Positions 26,933 through 35,177 of a stretch of 64,000 nt of DNA are shown here, piece by piece. The translations under genes and the position numbers were made by a program. The first letter of the stretch is position 1, and every line of letters begins with the position of its first letter. A model generated the notes under the pieces. It was given only the letters and a program-made list of their open reading frames with translations, had not been told where the DNA came from and did not search any database. The stretch spans positions 3,162,001 to 3,226,000 of the forward strand of contig OY761615.1 of assembly GCA_963664845.1 (NCBI GenBank), in the 5' to 3' direction. The stretch is from CAIYTF01 sp963664845 (GTDB lineage Bacteria > Bacteroidota > Ignavibacteria > Ignavibacteriales > Ignavibacteriaceae).

Positions 26933-27391
26933 ATGGATATTTTAAGTAATTTACATTATGCCGAAGGCTCACGGAAAAAAAGAAAAAGAGTCGGCCGTGG
27001 CGAAGGCTCCGGTCATGGTGGAACTGCTACACGTGGTATGAATGGTCAGTTGTCACGTTCAGGTGCAAAGCACCGCAGATGGTTTGAAGGCGGTCAGATG
27101 CCTATTCAGAGAAGAGTTCCCAAGTTTGGATTTACCAGTCCATTCAAAGTGTATTATCAGACAGTTAACCTCTATCAGATTCAAAAAGCACTCGATAGCG
27201 GAAAATTAACTGCGCCGAAGATTGACGCGGCTTCTTTATATAAAGCCGGTTTATTGTCATCTTCACGGCCCTATAAAATTCTTGCTGTTGGTGAAGTTAC
27301 AGCAAAGCTTGAAATACAAGCATATAAATTCAGCGCCTCTGCTAAAGAGAAAGTTGAAGCTCTCGGTGGATCAATTATCAACATATCCTAA
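26933..27391 (+). CDS. rplO: 50S ribosomal protein L15
   Basis: At 152 aa, it has the Gly/Arg-rich N-terminal tail KRKRVGRGEGSGHGGTATRG. The C-terminal globular domain ends KVEALGGSIINIS. It lies directly before secY, with 8 bases between them. Confidence 0.96.
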   Translation: MDILSNLHYAEGSRKKRKRVGRGEGSGHGGTATRGMNGQLSRSGAKHRRWFEGGQMPIQRRVPKFGFTSPFKVYYQTVNLYQIQKALDSGKLTAPKIDAASLYKAGLLSSSRPYKILAVGEVTAKLEIQAYKFSASAKEKVEALGGSIINIS

Positions 27392-27399
27392 GAATCTAC

Positions 27400-28728
27400 A
27401 TGTCAAGATTAACAGAATCGTTTAGGAATATATTTAAGATTCATGAACTGCGCCAAAGAATAATCTATTCTTTAGCGCTGTTGATTCTCGTGCGTCTCGG
27501 AGCACATATCACCATCCCGGGCGTTGATGCCTCGGTGCTTGCAGCACAGATGGCAAACCAATCAGATAACACGCTTTTCGGATTATACGATATGTTTGTG
27601 GGTGGTGCGTTCTCCAACGCGGCAATTTTTGCCCTTGGAATCATGCCCTATATCAGTTCATCAATTATTATACAATTGCTTGGTGCTTTCGTTCCCTATT
27701 TCCAGAAACTGCAGAAAGAAGGCGAAGACGGACGTAAGAAAATCACTCAGCTTACCAGGTATTTCACCGTTTTGATTGCTGCCATGCAGGCATGGGGCGT
27801 AACCATTCGTCTTTCCTCGTTGGACGTTTCCGGAATGCACATCATTCCCGATCCTTCTTTCCTGTGGAGACTTTCAGCGGTTATCGTTCTCACTTCCGGA
27901 ACCATATTCCTGATGTGGATGGGCGAGCAAATAACCGAAAAGGGAATTGGAAACGGTATTTCTCTCATTATCTTCATCGGTATTGTGGACAGGTTCCCTT
28001 ATGCTCTTATTGATGAATACAAGATCGTAGCAGGAAACCAGAGCGGCATTATCCCGCAGATAGTTCTCTTCATTGTTATGGTGATGGTGATTGCAGGAGT
28101 GGTCTTGATAACTCAGGGCACCAGGAGAATACCGGTTCAATATGCAAAGAGATTCGTGGGACGGAAACAATATGGAGGAAACACTCAGTTTATTCCCCTC
28201 AGGGTTAATACTGCAGGCGTTATGCCAATCATTTTTGCCCAGTCGATTATGTTCATTCCGCAGACAATAGCATCGTTTTTCCCGGAAAACGCTGTTTTGA
28301 TTAAGGTAGCCGGATATTTTTCGTATACTTCTGCTGTTTACGCAGTATTTTATGCGCTTTTAATTATCTTTTTTACCTATTTTTACACTGCGATTGCATT
28401 TAATCCCAAAGAAGTTGCAGAAAACATGCAGAAGCAGGGTGGGTTTATTCCCGGTATCCGTCCAGGAAAACAGACCTCTGACTTTATAGACAATATTTTG
28501 ACCAAGATTACTTTACCAGGCTCTATTTTTCTGGCTTTAATTGCAATTATGCCATCATTTGTATCAAAATTCAATGTTTCGCCAAAATTCGCACAGTTTT
28601 TCGGCGGTACCAGTTTGTTGATCCTTGTTGGTGTTGCACTCGATTCGTTACAACAAATTGAGAGTCATCTGCTGATGCGTCATTATGATGGCTTTATGAA
28701 AGCGGGAAAAATTAAGGGCAGAAGATAA
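27400..28728 (+). CDS. secY: Preprotein translocase subunit SecY
   Basis: This 442-aa inner-membrane channel protein has about ten hydrophobic spans. Signatures include LGIMPYISSSIIIQLLGAFVP in the second/third helix region, the cytosolic loop QGTRRIPVQYAKRFVGRKQYGG and the C-terminal QQIESHLLMRHYDGFMKAGKIKGRR. It works with SecE (2423) for export, including the T9SS substrates in this window. Confidence 0.97.
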   Translation: MSRLTESFRNIFKIHELRQRIIYSLALLILVRLGAHITIPGVDASVLAAQMANQSDNTLFGLYDMFVGGAFSNAAIFALGIMPYISSSIIIQLLGAFVPYFQKLQKEGEDGRKKITQLTRYFTVLIAAMQAWGVTIRLSSLDVSGMHIIPDPSFLWRLSAVIVLTSGTIFLMWMGEQITEKGIGNGISLIIFIGIVDRFPYALIDEYKIVAGNQSGIIPQIVLFIVMVMVIAGVVLITQGTRRIPVQYAKRFVGRKQYGGNTQFIPLRVNTAGVMPIIFAQSIMFIPQTIASFFPENAVLIKVAGYFSYTSAVYAVFYALLIIFFTYFYTAIAFNPKEVAENMQKQGGFIPGIRPGKQTSDFIDNILTKITLPGSIFLALIAIMPSFVSKFNVSPKFAQFFGGTSLLILVGVALDSLQQIESHLLMRHYDGFMKAGKIKGRR

Positions 28729-28740
28729 CAGGCATCTTTT

Positions 28741-29502
28741 GTGATCTATATAAAGACGGGCAAGGCAATTGATTATATGAGGGAGAGCAGCCGATTGGTT
28801 GCAGAGACCTTGCAGCTCCTGAAGAAAAGTATCAGGGTGGGGATGACGACAAAAGAGCTTGATATGTTGGCAGAAGATTATGTATTGAGCAAAGAAGCGG
28901 TGCCGGCTTTCAAGGGTTATCCTGACGGAAGCAGAAGTTCATTCCCGGCCTCGCTTTGTTGTTCAGTGAATGAAGAAGTTGTTCACGGAATCCCCGGAGA
29001 CCGTGTGTTAATAAGCGGTGATATTGTTTCGCTTGATTTCGGGGTAGTTAAAAACGGATTTTTTGGAGATGGCGCTGTTACGGTTGCTGTCGGTGAAATA
29101 GATGAGACGAAACGACTCCTTTTGGAGGTGACTGAAAAGTCGCTCTATCTGGGGATTGAACAGGCAGTTGAAAACAACCGGATACAAGACATATCCTTTG
29201 CCGTTCAGACGTATGTTGAAGCTCATGGTTTCTCAATAGTTCGTGATTTGTGCGGCCATGGAGTAGGAAAAAAGTTACATGAAGATCCTTCTATTCCAAA
29301 TTTCGGCAGAAAAGGAAATGGACCTAAGATTAAGACCGGCATGACGCTTGCGATTGAGCCGATGGTAAATGCAGGAATATTTCAGGTGAAGACGAAAAAA
29401 GATGGCTGGACGGTCGTAACAAAAGACGGATCAGCATCTGCTCATTTTGAGCATACAATATTAGTTAATGGTAATAAACCAGAAATTTTAACCGTTTGTT
29501 AA
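28741..29502 (+). CDS. map: Methionine aminopeptidase, type I
   Basis: At 253 aa, it starts with GTG at 28741. The metal ligands are recognisable: SLDFGV (Asp), FFGDGAVT (Asp), CGHGVGKKLHEDPSIPN (His), LAIEPM (Glu) and FEHT (Glu). It removes the initiator Met from nascent proteins. Its stop TAA abuts the infA ATG with no gap, so the two are probably translationally coupled. Confidence 0.96.
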   Translation: MIYIKTGKAIDYMRESSRLVAETLQLLKKSIRVGMTTKELDMLAEDYVLSKEAVPAFKGYPDGSRSSFPASLCCSVNEEVVHGIPGDRVLISGDIVSLDFGVVKNGFFGDGAVTVAVGEIDETKRLLLEVTEKSLYLGIEQAVENNRIQDISFAVQTYVEAHGFSIVRDLCGHGVGKKLHEDPSIPNFGRKGNGPKIKTGMTLAIEPMVNAGIFQVKTKKDGWTVVTKDGSASAHFEHTILVNGNKPEILTVC

Positions 29503-29721
29503 ATGGCAAAACAAGGACCAATTAAAGTAGATGGAGTAATTCTCGAAACGTTGCCAAATGCACACTTTCGGGTACGGCTGGATAACGGGCATGAAATTCT
29601 TGCTCATATATCCGGCAAAATGCGGCTGCACTTTATCAAAATATTGGTTGGTGACAAGGTATCAGTAGAGCTGTCGCCGTATGACTTAAGCAAAGGTAGA
29701 ATCACATATAGGTATAAATAA
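29503..29721 (+). CDS. infA: Translation initiation factor IF-1
   Basis: At 72 aa, it is a single S1-like OB fold: DGVILETLPNAHFRVRLDNGHEILAHISGKMRLHFIKILVGDKVSVELSPYDLSKGRITYRYK minus flanks, fully typical. Its ATG follows the map stop directly. It binds the ribosomal A site during initiation. Confidence 0.97.
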   Translation: MAKQGPIKVDGVILETLPNAHFRVRLDNGHEILAHISGKMRLHFIKILVGDKVSVELSPYDLSKGRITYRYK

Positions 29722-29736
29722 CGGAGCAGATTTATA

Positions 29737-29850
29737 ATGAAAGTACGCTCGTCAATTCGCAAAATATGCGAAAATTGCAAAATAATTAAGAGAAAAGGCG
29801 TTGTTCGCGTTATCTGTAAGAATCCAAAACATAAACAGCGACAAGGTTAA
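29737..29850 (+). CDS. rpmJ: 50S ribosomal protein L36
   Basis: Thirty-seven residues, MKVRSSIRKICENCKIIKRK..., ending CKNPKHKQRQG. The zinc ligands C11, C14, C27 and H32 are present (C+ form). It lies 15 bases after infA with GGAG upstream, its standard place before rpsM. Confidence 0.95.
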   Translation: MKVRSSIRKICENCKIIKRKGVVRVICKNPKHKQRQG

Positions 29851-29875
29851 TTAACGTAGTAAAGGAGAATTATTC

Positions 29876-30259
29876 TTGGCACGTATTTCAGGCGTTGACC
29901 TTCCAAAGAGTAAAAAAGTGTTGTATGGGTTGCAATATATCTTCGGTGTCGGAGAACATATTGCAGCTGAAATATTAGGCAAAGCAAACATTGATCCGAA
30001 TAAAAAGGTTTCGGCCTTAACGGAAGATGAAGTTGCTGCCATTCGCTCGGTTATTCAAGCCGATTATAAAGTTGAAGGTGCGCTTCGTTCAGAAGTACAA
30101 ATGAACATCAAGCGTCTTATGGATATTGGATCCTATCGCGGATTGCGTCACCGACGCGGTTTGCCGGTTCGCGGACAACGCACCCGGACGAACTCCCGCA
30201 CCAGAAAAGGAAAGAGAAAAACAGTTGCCGGTAAGAAAAAGGTAGCTGCGAAGAAATAA
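29876..30259 (+). CDS. rpsM: 30S ribosomal protein S13
   Basis: At 127 aa, it starts with TTG at 29876 behind AAAGGAG. It has the core RISGVDLPKSKKVLYGLQYIFGVG, then RGLRHRRGLPVRGQRTRTNSRTRKG. The C-terminal tail is slightly long and Lys-rich. It touches the P-site tRNA. Confidence 0.96.
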   Translation: MARISGVDLPKSKKVLYGLQYIFGVGEHIAAEILGKANIDPNKKVSALTEDEVAAIRSVIQADYKVEGALRSEVQMNIKRLMDIGSYRGLRHRRGLPVRGQRTRTNSRTRKGKRKTVAGKKKVAAKK

Positions 30260-30284
30260 GTTTTAATTTTAGGAGGTCATTTCT

Positions 30285-30671
30285 TTGGCTAAAGCAGTTA
30301 AGAAAACTAAGAAAAAAGCGGTTGTCGACGCTCACGGTATTGCGCATGTTAAAGCAACCTTTAACAATGTGTTGGTCGTCCTCACGGATATCTATGGTAA
30401 CACCCTCTCGTGGTCTTCTGCGGGAAGAAACGGGTTTAAAGGTTCCAGAAAGAATACGCCTTATGCAGCACAGGTTACCTGTGAAGCTGCAGCTAAAGAA
30501 GCGTACGATCTCGGGCTTCGCAAAGTTGAAGTTCGGGTAAAAGGACCCGGTTCCGGAAGAGAATCTGCAATACGTGCGTTAACGCAGGCAGGACTGGAGA
30601 TATCATCCATTCGTGATGTTACTCCTATTCCGCACAACGGTTGCAGACCCCCAAAGAGACGCAGAGTTTAA
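30285..30671 (+). CDS. rpsK: 30S ribosomal protein S11
   Basis: At 128 aa, it starts with TTG at 30285 after AGGAGG. It is a platform protein with NTLSWSSAGRNGFKGSRKNTPYAAQ and DVTPIPHNGCRPPKRRRV at the end, as in all bacterial S11. Confidence 0.97.
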   Translation: MAKAVKKTKKKAVVDAHGIAHVKATFNNVLVVLTDIYGNTLSWSSAGRNGFKGSRKNTPYAAQVTCEAAAKEAYDLGLRKVEVRVKGPGSGRESAIRALTQAGLEISSIRDVTPIPHNGCRPPKRRRV

Positions 30672-30689
30672 TATTACGGAGAAATTTTA

Positions 30690-31316
30690 ATGGCTCGATA
30701 TACCGGTTCAGTTTGTAAATTATGCAGAAGAGAACGTCAAAAGTTGATGCTCAAAGGGCAAAAGTGTTTCACTGAGAAATGCCCTATTGAAAAGCGCAAC
30801 TATGCACCTGGCCAGCATGGCTTGTCACGACGCAGCAAAGTTTCTGAATATGGCGTTCAGTTACGCGAAAAACAGAAAATTAAAAGAAGCTATGGATTGC
30901 TGGAAACACAATTCAGAAATTACTTTGACAAAGCAACCCGTCAAAAAGGTCGCACAGGTGAGAACCTTGTCAAGTTGCTCGAAAGAAGACTAGATAACGT
31001 TGTGTACCGTTTGGGCTTTGCTCCTTCACGGAAATCAGCCCGTCAACTGGTCCGGCATCGCCATATAATCGTTAACGATAATTTGGTTGATATCCCGTCA
31101 TTTTTGGTCGCTCCCGGAGACATTATCAAAGTCAAAGAGAAGAGCAAAAAACTTGATATGATTCACAGCTCATTGAAGAGAATCAAGGACAGTATGTATT
31201 CCTGGTTGTCTGTAGACAAGGCTACCTTAAGCGGAACATTTTTACAGGTTCCTGAACGTTCGGAGATACCGTTGAATGCTAACGAACAGTTGGTAGTTGA
31301 GCTTTACTCCAAGTAA
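30690..31316 (+). CDS. rpsD: 30S ribosomal protein S4 (zinc-binding form)
   Basis: At 208 aa, the N-terminus carries CKLC (residues 9-12) and two further Cys (26 and 31), the C+ form of S4. The S4 RNA-binding domain follows near residues 95-160 (RRLDNVVYRLGFAPSRKSARQLVRH). It is a primary 16S assembly protein and, in E. coli, the repressor of the alpha operon. Confidence 0.97.
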   Translation: MARYTGSVCKLCRRERQKLMLKGQKCFTEKCPIEKRNYAPGQHGLSRRSKVSEYGVQLREKQKIKRSYGLLETQFRNYFDKATRQKGRTGENLVKLLERRLDNVVYRLGFAPSRKSARQLVRHRHIIVNDNLVDIPSFLVAPGDIIKVKEKSKKLDMIHSSLKRIKDSMYSWLSVDKATLSGTFLQVPERSEIPLNANEQLVVELYSK

Positions 31317-31343
31317 CATTTTAAATATAAGAGGTTTAAAAGA

Positions 31344-32339
31344 ATGAGCAATACGAATCTTAAAATGCCTGAGGGTGTGGTTCTCGATGAAGCGACCTAT
31401 TCGTCTTCATACGGAAAGTTTACGCTCCAGCCGCTCGAACGCGGTTATGGCGTTACCCTCGGCAACTCATTGCGCCGGGCATTGCTTTCTTCACTTTCGG
31501 GTTCGGCAATTGTTGCCGTGAAATTCAGCGATGTGCTGCATGAATTTTCAACCATTCCCGGAGTTGTTGAAGATGTTACGGAAATGATCCTGAACTTAAA
31601 GCAGACAAGACTTAAATTATTAAATAAGAAACCGACTAAAGTTGAATTGACTTTTAACGGCGAAGGTACCTTCACCGCTGCGGATATCCAAAAGCAAAGC
31701 GCTGACATCGAGGTACTTAATCCTGATTTGCATATTGCTACCTTGAACAAAGGGGCAAAGTTTGATGTTGAATTGCGTATCGGTCGCGGTCGCGGCTATG
31801 TTCCTGCAACCGAGAATAAATCACCTGATTTCCCGTTGGGAATGATCGCGGTTGATTCAATCTATACGCCAATCAGAAATGTTAAATATGACATTGAGAA
31901 CGTGCGTATCGGTGACAAAAACGATTACGAAAAACTGACATTTGAAGTTGAAACCGACGGTTCCATTTCACCAGACGATGCATTGACCCAGGCAGCCAAG
32001 ATCCTCAGGGATCACCTGCAACTGTTCATCAATCTCGATCTCGAACCAGAAGAAAACATTGTTGAACAGAAAAAAGACACCGAAAAAGAACGGATCAGAA
32101 AAATCCTTCTCACCGGTATCGATGATCTGGAACTCAGCGTTCGCGCACATAACTGCCTGAAAGCTGCAAATATTAAAACAATCTCTGATTTGGTAAAACG
32201 TGAAGAAGCGGAAATGCTTAAATTCCGGAACTTCGGCAGAAAGTCGCTTGCAGAGCTTACTGAGATCGTCGAAAGTCTTGGTTTGGAATTCGGCATGGAC
32301 ATAGACAAATATCTCAGAGAAGATAACGAAACAATTTAA
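31344..32339 (+). CDS. rpoA: DNA-directed RNA polymerase subunit alpha
   Basis: At 331 aa, the N-terminal dimerisation domain includes LERGYGVTLGNSLRRALLSSLSGSA. The C-terminal domain (about residues 245-315) has the helix-hairpin-helix LSVRAHNCLKAANIKTISDLV and RNFGRKSLAEL, used for UP elements and activators. The ribosome-binding site GAGG is 8 bases before the ATG. Confidence 0.97.
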   Translation: MSNTNLKMPEGVVLDEATYSSSYGKFTLQPLERGYGVTLGNSLRRALLSSLSGSAIVAVKFSDVLHEFSTIPGVVEDVTEMILNLKQTRLKLLNKKPTKVELTFNGEGTFTAADIQKQSADIEVLNPDLHIATLNKGAKFDVELRIGRGRGYVPATENKSPDFPLGMIAVDSIYTPIRNVKYDIENVRIGDKNDYEKLTFEVETDGSISPDDALTQAAKILRDHLQLFINLDLEPEENIVEQKKDTEKERIRKILLTGIDDLELSVRAHNCLKAANIKTISDLVKREEAEMLKFRNFGRKSLAELTEIVESLGLEFGMDIDKYLREDNETI

Positions 32340-32359
32340 TCCTGCGTAAAGGTGTATAG

Positions 32360-32830
32360 ATGAGACATGGTGTAGCTGGTAGGAGATTTAACAGAACGCA
32401 TAGCCACAGAATTGCGTTATTCAGAAATCTCTCTATTGAACTTTTGAAAAATAAACGAATCACGACAACATTAGCTAAAGCAAAAGAACTGCGTTCCTAC
32501 GTTGAGCCGATCATTACCAAAGCTATTCAGGGCGATCTGCACAGAAAACGTTTGATCATGGAAGATTTGAAAAACAAACCGGTCGTGAAAGAACTGTTTG
32601 CTGAAATTGCAGCCACCATAGGCGAAAGAAAAGGCGGCTATACGAGAGTTATCCGTTTAGGCAAACGCCGCGGTGATGCAGCCGATATGGCTATCATCGA
32701 ATTGGTTGACTATAATGCAGTTGTTAACGAACGCATTAAAGCGTCACAAGAAGCGAAAGAGGCTTCAAAAGACGAAAAGAAAAAGGCAAAAGCTGAAAAA
32801 GCAAAAGCCCTTGAAGCAACCAAAGCGTAA
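32360..32830 (+). CDS. rplQ: 50S ribosomal protein L17 with Lys/Ala-rich tail
   Basis: At 156 aa, against about 120-130 in many bacteria. The core MRHGVAGRRFNRTHSHRIALFRNL and the central GGYTRVIRLGKRRGDAADMAIIEL are normal. The last 30 residues are a charged Lys/Ala/Glu tail. It is the last gene of the alpha operon, and a terminator follows in 22 bases. Confidence 0.96.
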   Translation: MRHGVAGRRFNRTHSHRIALFRNLSIELLKNKRITTTLAKAKELRSYVEPIITKAIQGDLHRKRLIMEDLKNKPVVKELFAEIAATIGERKGGYTRVIRLGKRRGDAADMAIIELVDYNAVVNERIKASQEAKEASKDEKKKAKAEKAKALEATKA

Positions 32831-32851
32831 GTAGTTCTTCAAAGTGAATTG

Positions 32852-32884
32852 AAAAAGAGCAGATGTTTATCTGCTCTTTTTTTT
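32852..32884 (+). terminator. Terminator of the S10-spc-alpha operon
   Basis: AAAGAGCAGAT (32854-32864) pairs perfectly with ATCTGCTCTTT (32869-32879) across a GTTT loop, and T residues continue to 32884. Confidence 0.93.
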
Positions 32885-32930
32885 GTGGTCTGCGTTTTGA
32901 AAAACAGGTGTGTTGTTTTGGGATAGGTAT

Positions 32931-32993
32931 ATCTCCTGACGGAGAATATTCCCATGATGTTTTTTTTCTACAAACATATGTCCCCTGCGGGGA
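32931..32993. repeat. Two short palindromes after rplQ
   Basis: CTCC/GGAG (32933-32936 with 32941-32944) and TCCCC/GGGGA (32981-32985 with 32989-32993) lie in the gap before the convergent gene. They may belong to a different short palindromic repeat class; only one copy of each is in the window. Confidence 0.3.
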
Positions 32994-33107
32994 AGAAGCT
33001 CAAAGGCAATAGGTTTGTTCCAACTACACTATGGAATAGCGCACATTAATCTGGTAAGAATTAACGTGAGCAATGCATTTCGCGGCAAATCCGCTCAATA
33101 GTTTTAT

Positions 33108-34598
33108 CTATTTCATATCCTTTATAAAATTAAGCAGAAACTCCACGCTTGGCCGGTCCTCGGTCATTTGACCGATATATTTGAACCGGAGAATTCCTTT
33201 TTTATCGATGATGAATACCGATGACATATTTTGTTCGGAGGAAACACCGTCCCAGAAGTGCGTGAAGATCTTCAACTGCTTTGAGAGTGTACGGTGCTCA
33301 TCAGCAAGCACCGGAATGAGGGTGTGTTTGCTGTCCTGTTTTATATCAAAGGTTTTCGGGAAATTTTTTTGAACCCATACCGAGTAATCAGCCTGAACAG
33401 AACCGGGAGCAGGCGGTGGCTGAGGGTGTTTGTTGTTCTCAATGCTTTGCAGTGCTTCCGGAAACTTATCCATCCAGTCTTTAATCTTTTCGCTGCTATA
33501 CGGAAGAACGAAGGCAATATTCAGGTTGTTCTTTTCCTGAATGGCTGAATCAGTTTCAAGCTGTTCAAGCTCCAGGTATTGATAGGGGCAATATGCGCAC
33601 CAACTGTTTCCCACCCAGCCGCGCGGAAACATGAGCAGAACATTTTTGCCGAGATATTTGGATAATGAGTATTGACCACCGCCATAGACCGGCAGCGTGA
33701 AGTCAGGCATAGGGTTCCCGGCGATAACCGTCATTGCCTGTGCAAGGGTGAATGCACTTTTGCCGTTGGTAAGGCTGGCGAACATTTTCCACTGTGAACC
33801 GCTTTTGAACATGAGCGCGTACTCACGGGTGGAGTTCAGTTCACAGCGAACAACTGCCAATCCGTCAGTAATATCAAGCAGGGAGGCATCGTAGTCTCGG
33901 TATACCTCGTCAAGCTTTCCAAGCCTGGCCAATGCATTCTCAATCATCACGTCATAGCGCTGCCGTCTGAAGCTTGTTTTGCCTGCTGCACCGTTATTGG
34001 CCAATGTGATCTTGCTGAACTCCGGATCGAGAGCAATTTCCAGGCGCCTGGCATCTGTTCCAATGATGCCGTTAAGATACTCCACTGCAGTTTGCAATAC
34101 GGCTGACTCTTCCTTTTCACTGCTGAAATTTTTAAGGCGTGGGGGTGTATTGCTGCCGGAGGTATACAGGGCATTTACAATCTTCCAATGCCCGTCAATT
34201 TTTGCAGTTTGCAGATAATCCGTGAAGTTTGCGGATATGACTTTTACTACCGCCACGTCCTCATCAAGAGCAATGAACGAAATTTTTATGTGTCGCGCGG
34301 TATCGTCAAGTGCCGCTTGCCTGGCACGGGTCAGTTCAATCAGACCTGAGTAGGTTGAATTTACTAATGCCGTTCTTCCGGTTTGAATATAGTCTCTTGG
34401 GGTTGCTCTGGTAAGGTCCGGATAAACTGCACTCTCCAACCGGCTCACGTTGCCTGAATAGAGACCTTCTATATAATCCAGGGCCGTCATGTGAATGCTT
34501 ATTGAATCAGCCTGTCTGGCTGACATATTCTGGGCTGCAGACAATGAGATAAGCGAAAGAAAGATGCTTAGTGCCAATAACCTGCGAACATTTTTCAT
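33108..34598 (-). CDS. Secreted NTF2-like (lumazine-binding) tandem fused to a peroxiredoxin/thioredoxin-like domain
   Basis: 496 aa from the ATG at 34598, chosen because AGGAG lies 7 bases upstream and a clear signal peptide (MKNVRRLLALSIFLSLISLS) follows; the open frame extends 45 codons further without one. Two similar domains follow (about residues 28-145 and 160-290). Each has the DSISIHMTALDYIEGLYSG / AVLQTAVEYLNGI start and the KIDGHWKIVNALY / FKSGSQWKMFAS end of putative lumazine-binding, NTF2-like proteins. From about residue 305 an AhpC/TSA-type thioredoxin fold begins (GNPMPDFTLPVYGGGQYSLSKYL), with WCAYC as the likely redox site. It is probably periplasmic, and its substrate is unknown. 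Confidence 0.75.
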   Translation of the reverse strand: MKNVRRLLALSIFLSLISLSAAQNMSARQADSISIHMTALDYIEGLYSGNVSRLESAVYPDLTRATPRDYIQTGRTALVNSTYSGLIELTRARQAALDDTARHIKISFIALDEDVAVVKVISANFTDYLQTAKIDGHWKIVNALYTSGSNTPPRLKNFSSEKEESAVLQTAVEYLNGIIGTDARRLEIALDPEFSKITLANNGAAGKTSFRRQRYDVMIENALARLGKLDEVYRDYDASLLDITDGLAVVRCELNSTREYALMFKSGSQWKMFASLTNGKSAFTLAQAMTVIAGNPMPDFTLPVYGGGQYSLSKYLGKNVLLMFPRGWVGNSWCAYCPYQYLELEQLETDSAIQEKNNLNIAFVLPYSSEKIKDWMDKFPEALQSIENNKHPQPPPAPGSVQADYSVWVQKNFPKTFDIKQDSKHTLIPVLADEHRTLSKQLKIFTHFWDGVSSEQNMSSVFIIDKKGILRFKYIGQMTEDRPSVEFLLNFIKDMK

Positions 34599-35177
34599 CT
34601 CAGTACTCCTAAATACTTGTTGGTGTTTACGGCTTTCATAATCTTTTTCAGAATGAAAATCAAAAGAACAAGACTGCGGTAAGTACTCCCCGGTAATATA
34701 GCCAGTATGCGTTGCGAAAAATGCTCTTCCCATTATTTGAGTGTCTGGAATTGAACAGGGTTATCAGGTCTCAGAAAGATGCTCATTGAGAGGCAGTTAA
34801 ACCAATGAATATACCTGAATCAAATCCTTACAAAACCATAAACGCAATTTATTGGTCAAAAAATGTTAATTGCACCGGGAATGTTATGGGAGGCTGTATG
34901 TTGTGATGGGTGGCGGGGTCTGAACATCCCTGTTTTATAAACTGCCGGGGAAATAATTCGTTTACCGTTGTTAACAGTTGCTTGATGTTTTGTGGAAAAG
35001 TTATAATTTACACTTGGTCTTGTTGTTGAATTGACGGAGGGGTACCAAACTGCAAATGACACGCTTTCTTCTCCTGTTAACGCATACTGCCGGTATGAGA
35101 GGTGCAAATATGATAACGCCGATCTGTTCGATAAAGTAACACTCATGGGTTTGTAAAGAATTTTAATAGAAATAAAT
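34599..35177. other. Non-coding gap between divergent genes
   Basis: This gap of about 580 bases separates the divergent thioredoxin-like and HEAT-like genes and should hold both promoters. I see no tRNA, strong hairpin or consensus promoter. A minus-strand open frame across 34856-35200 lacks a ribosome-binding site and overlaps the start of the next gene, so I do not call it. Confidence 0.5.
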
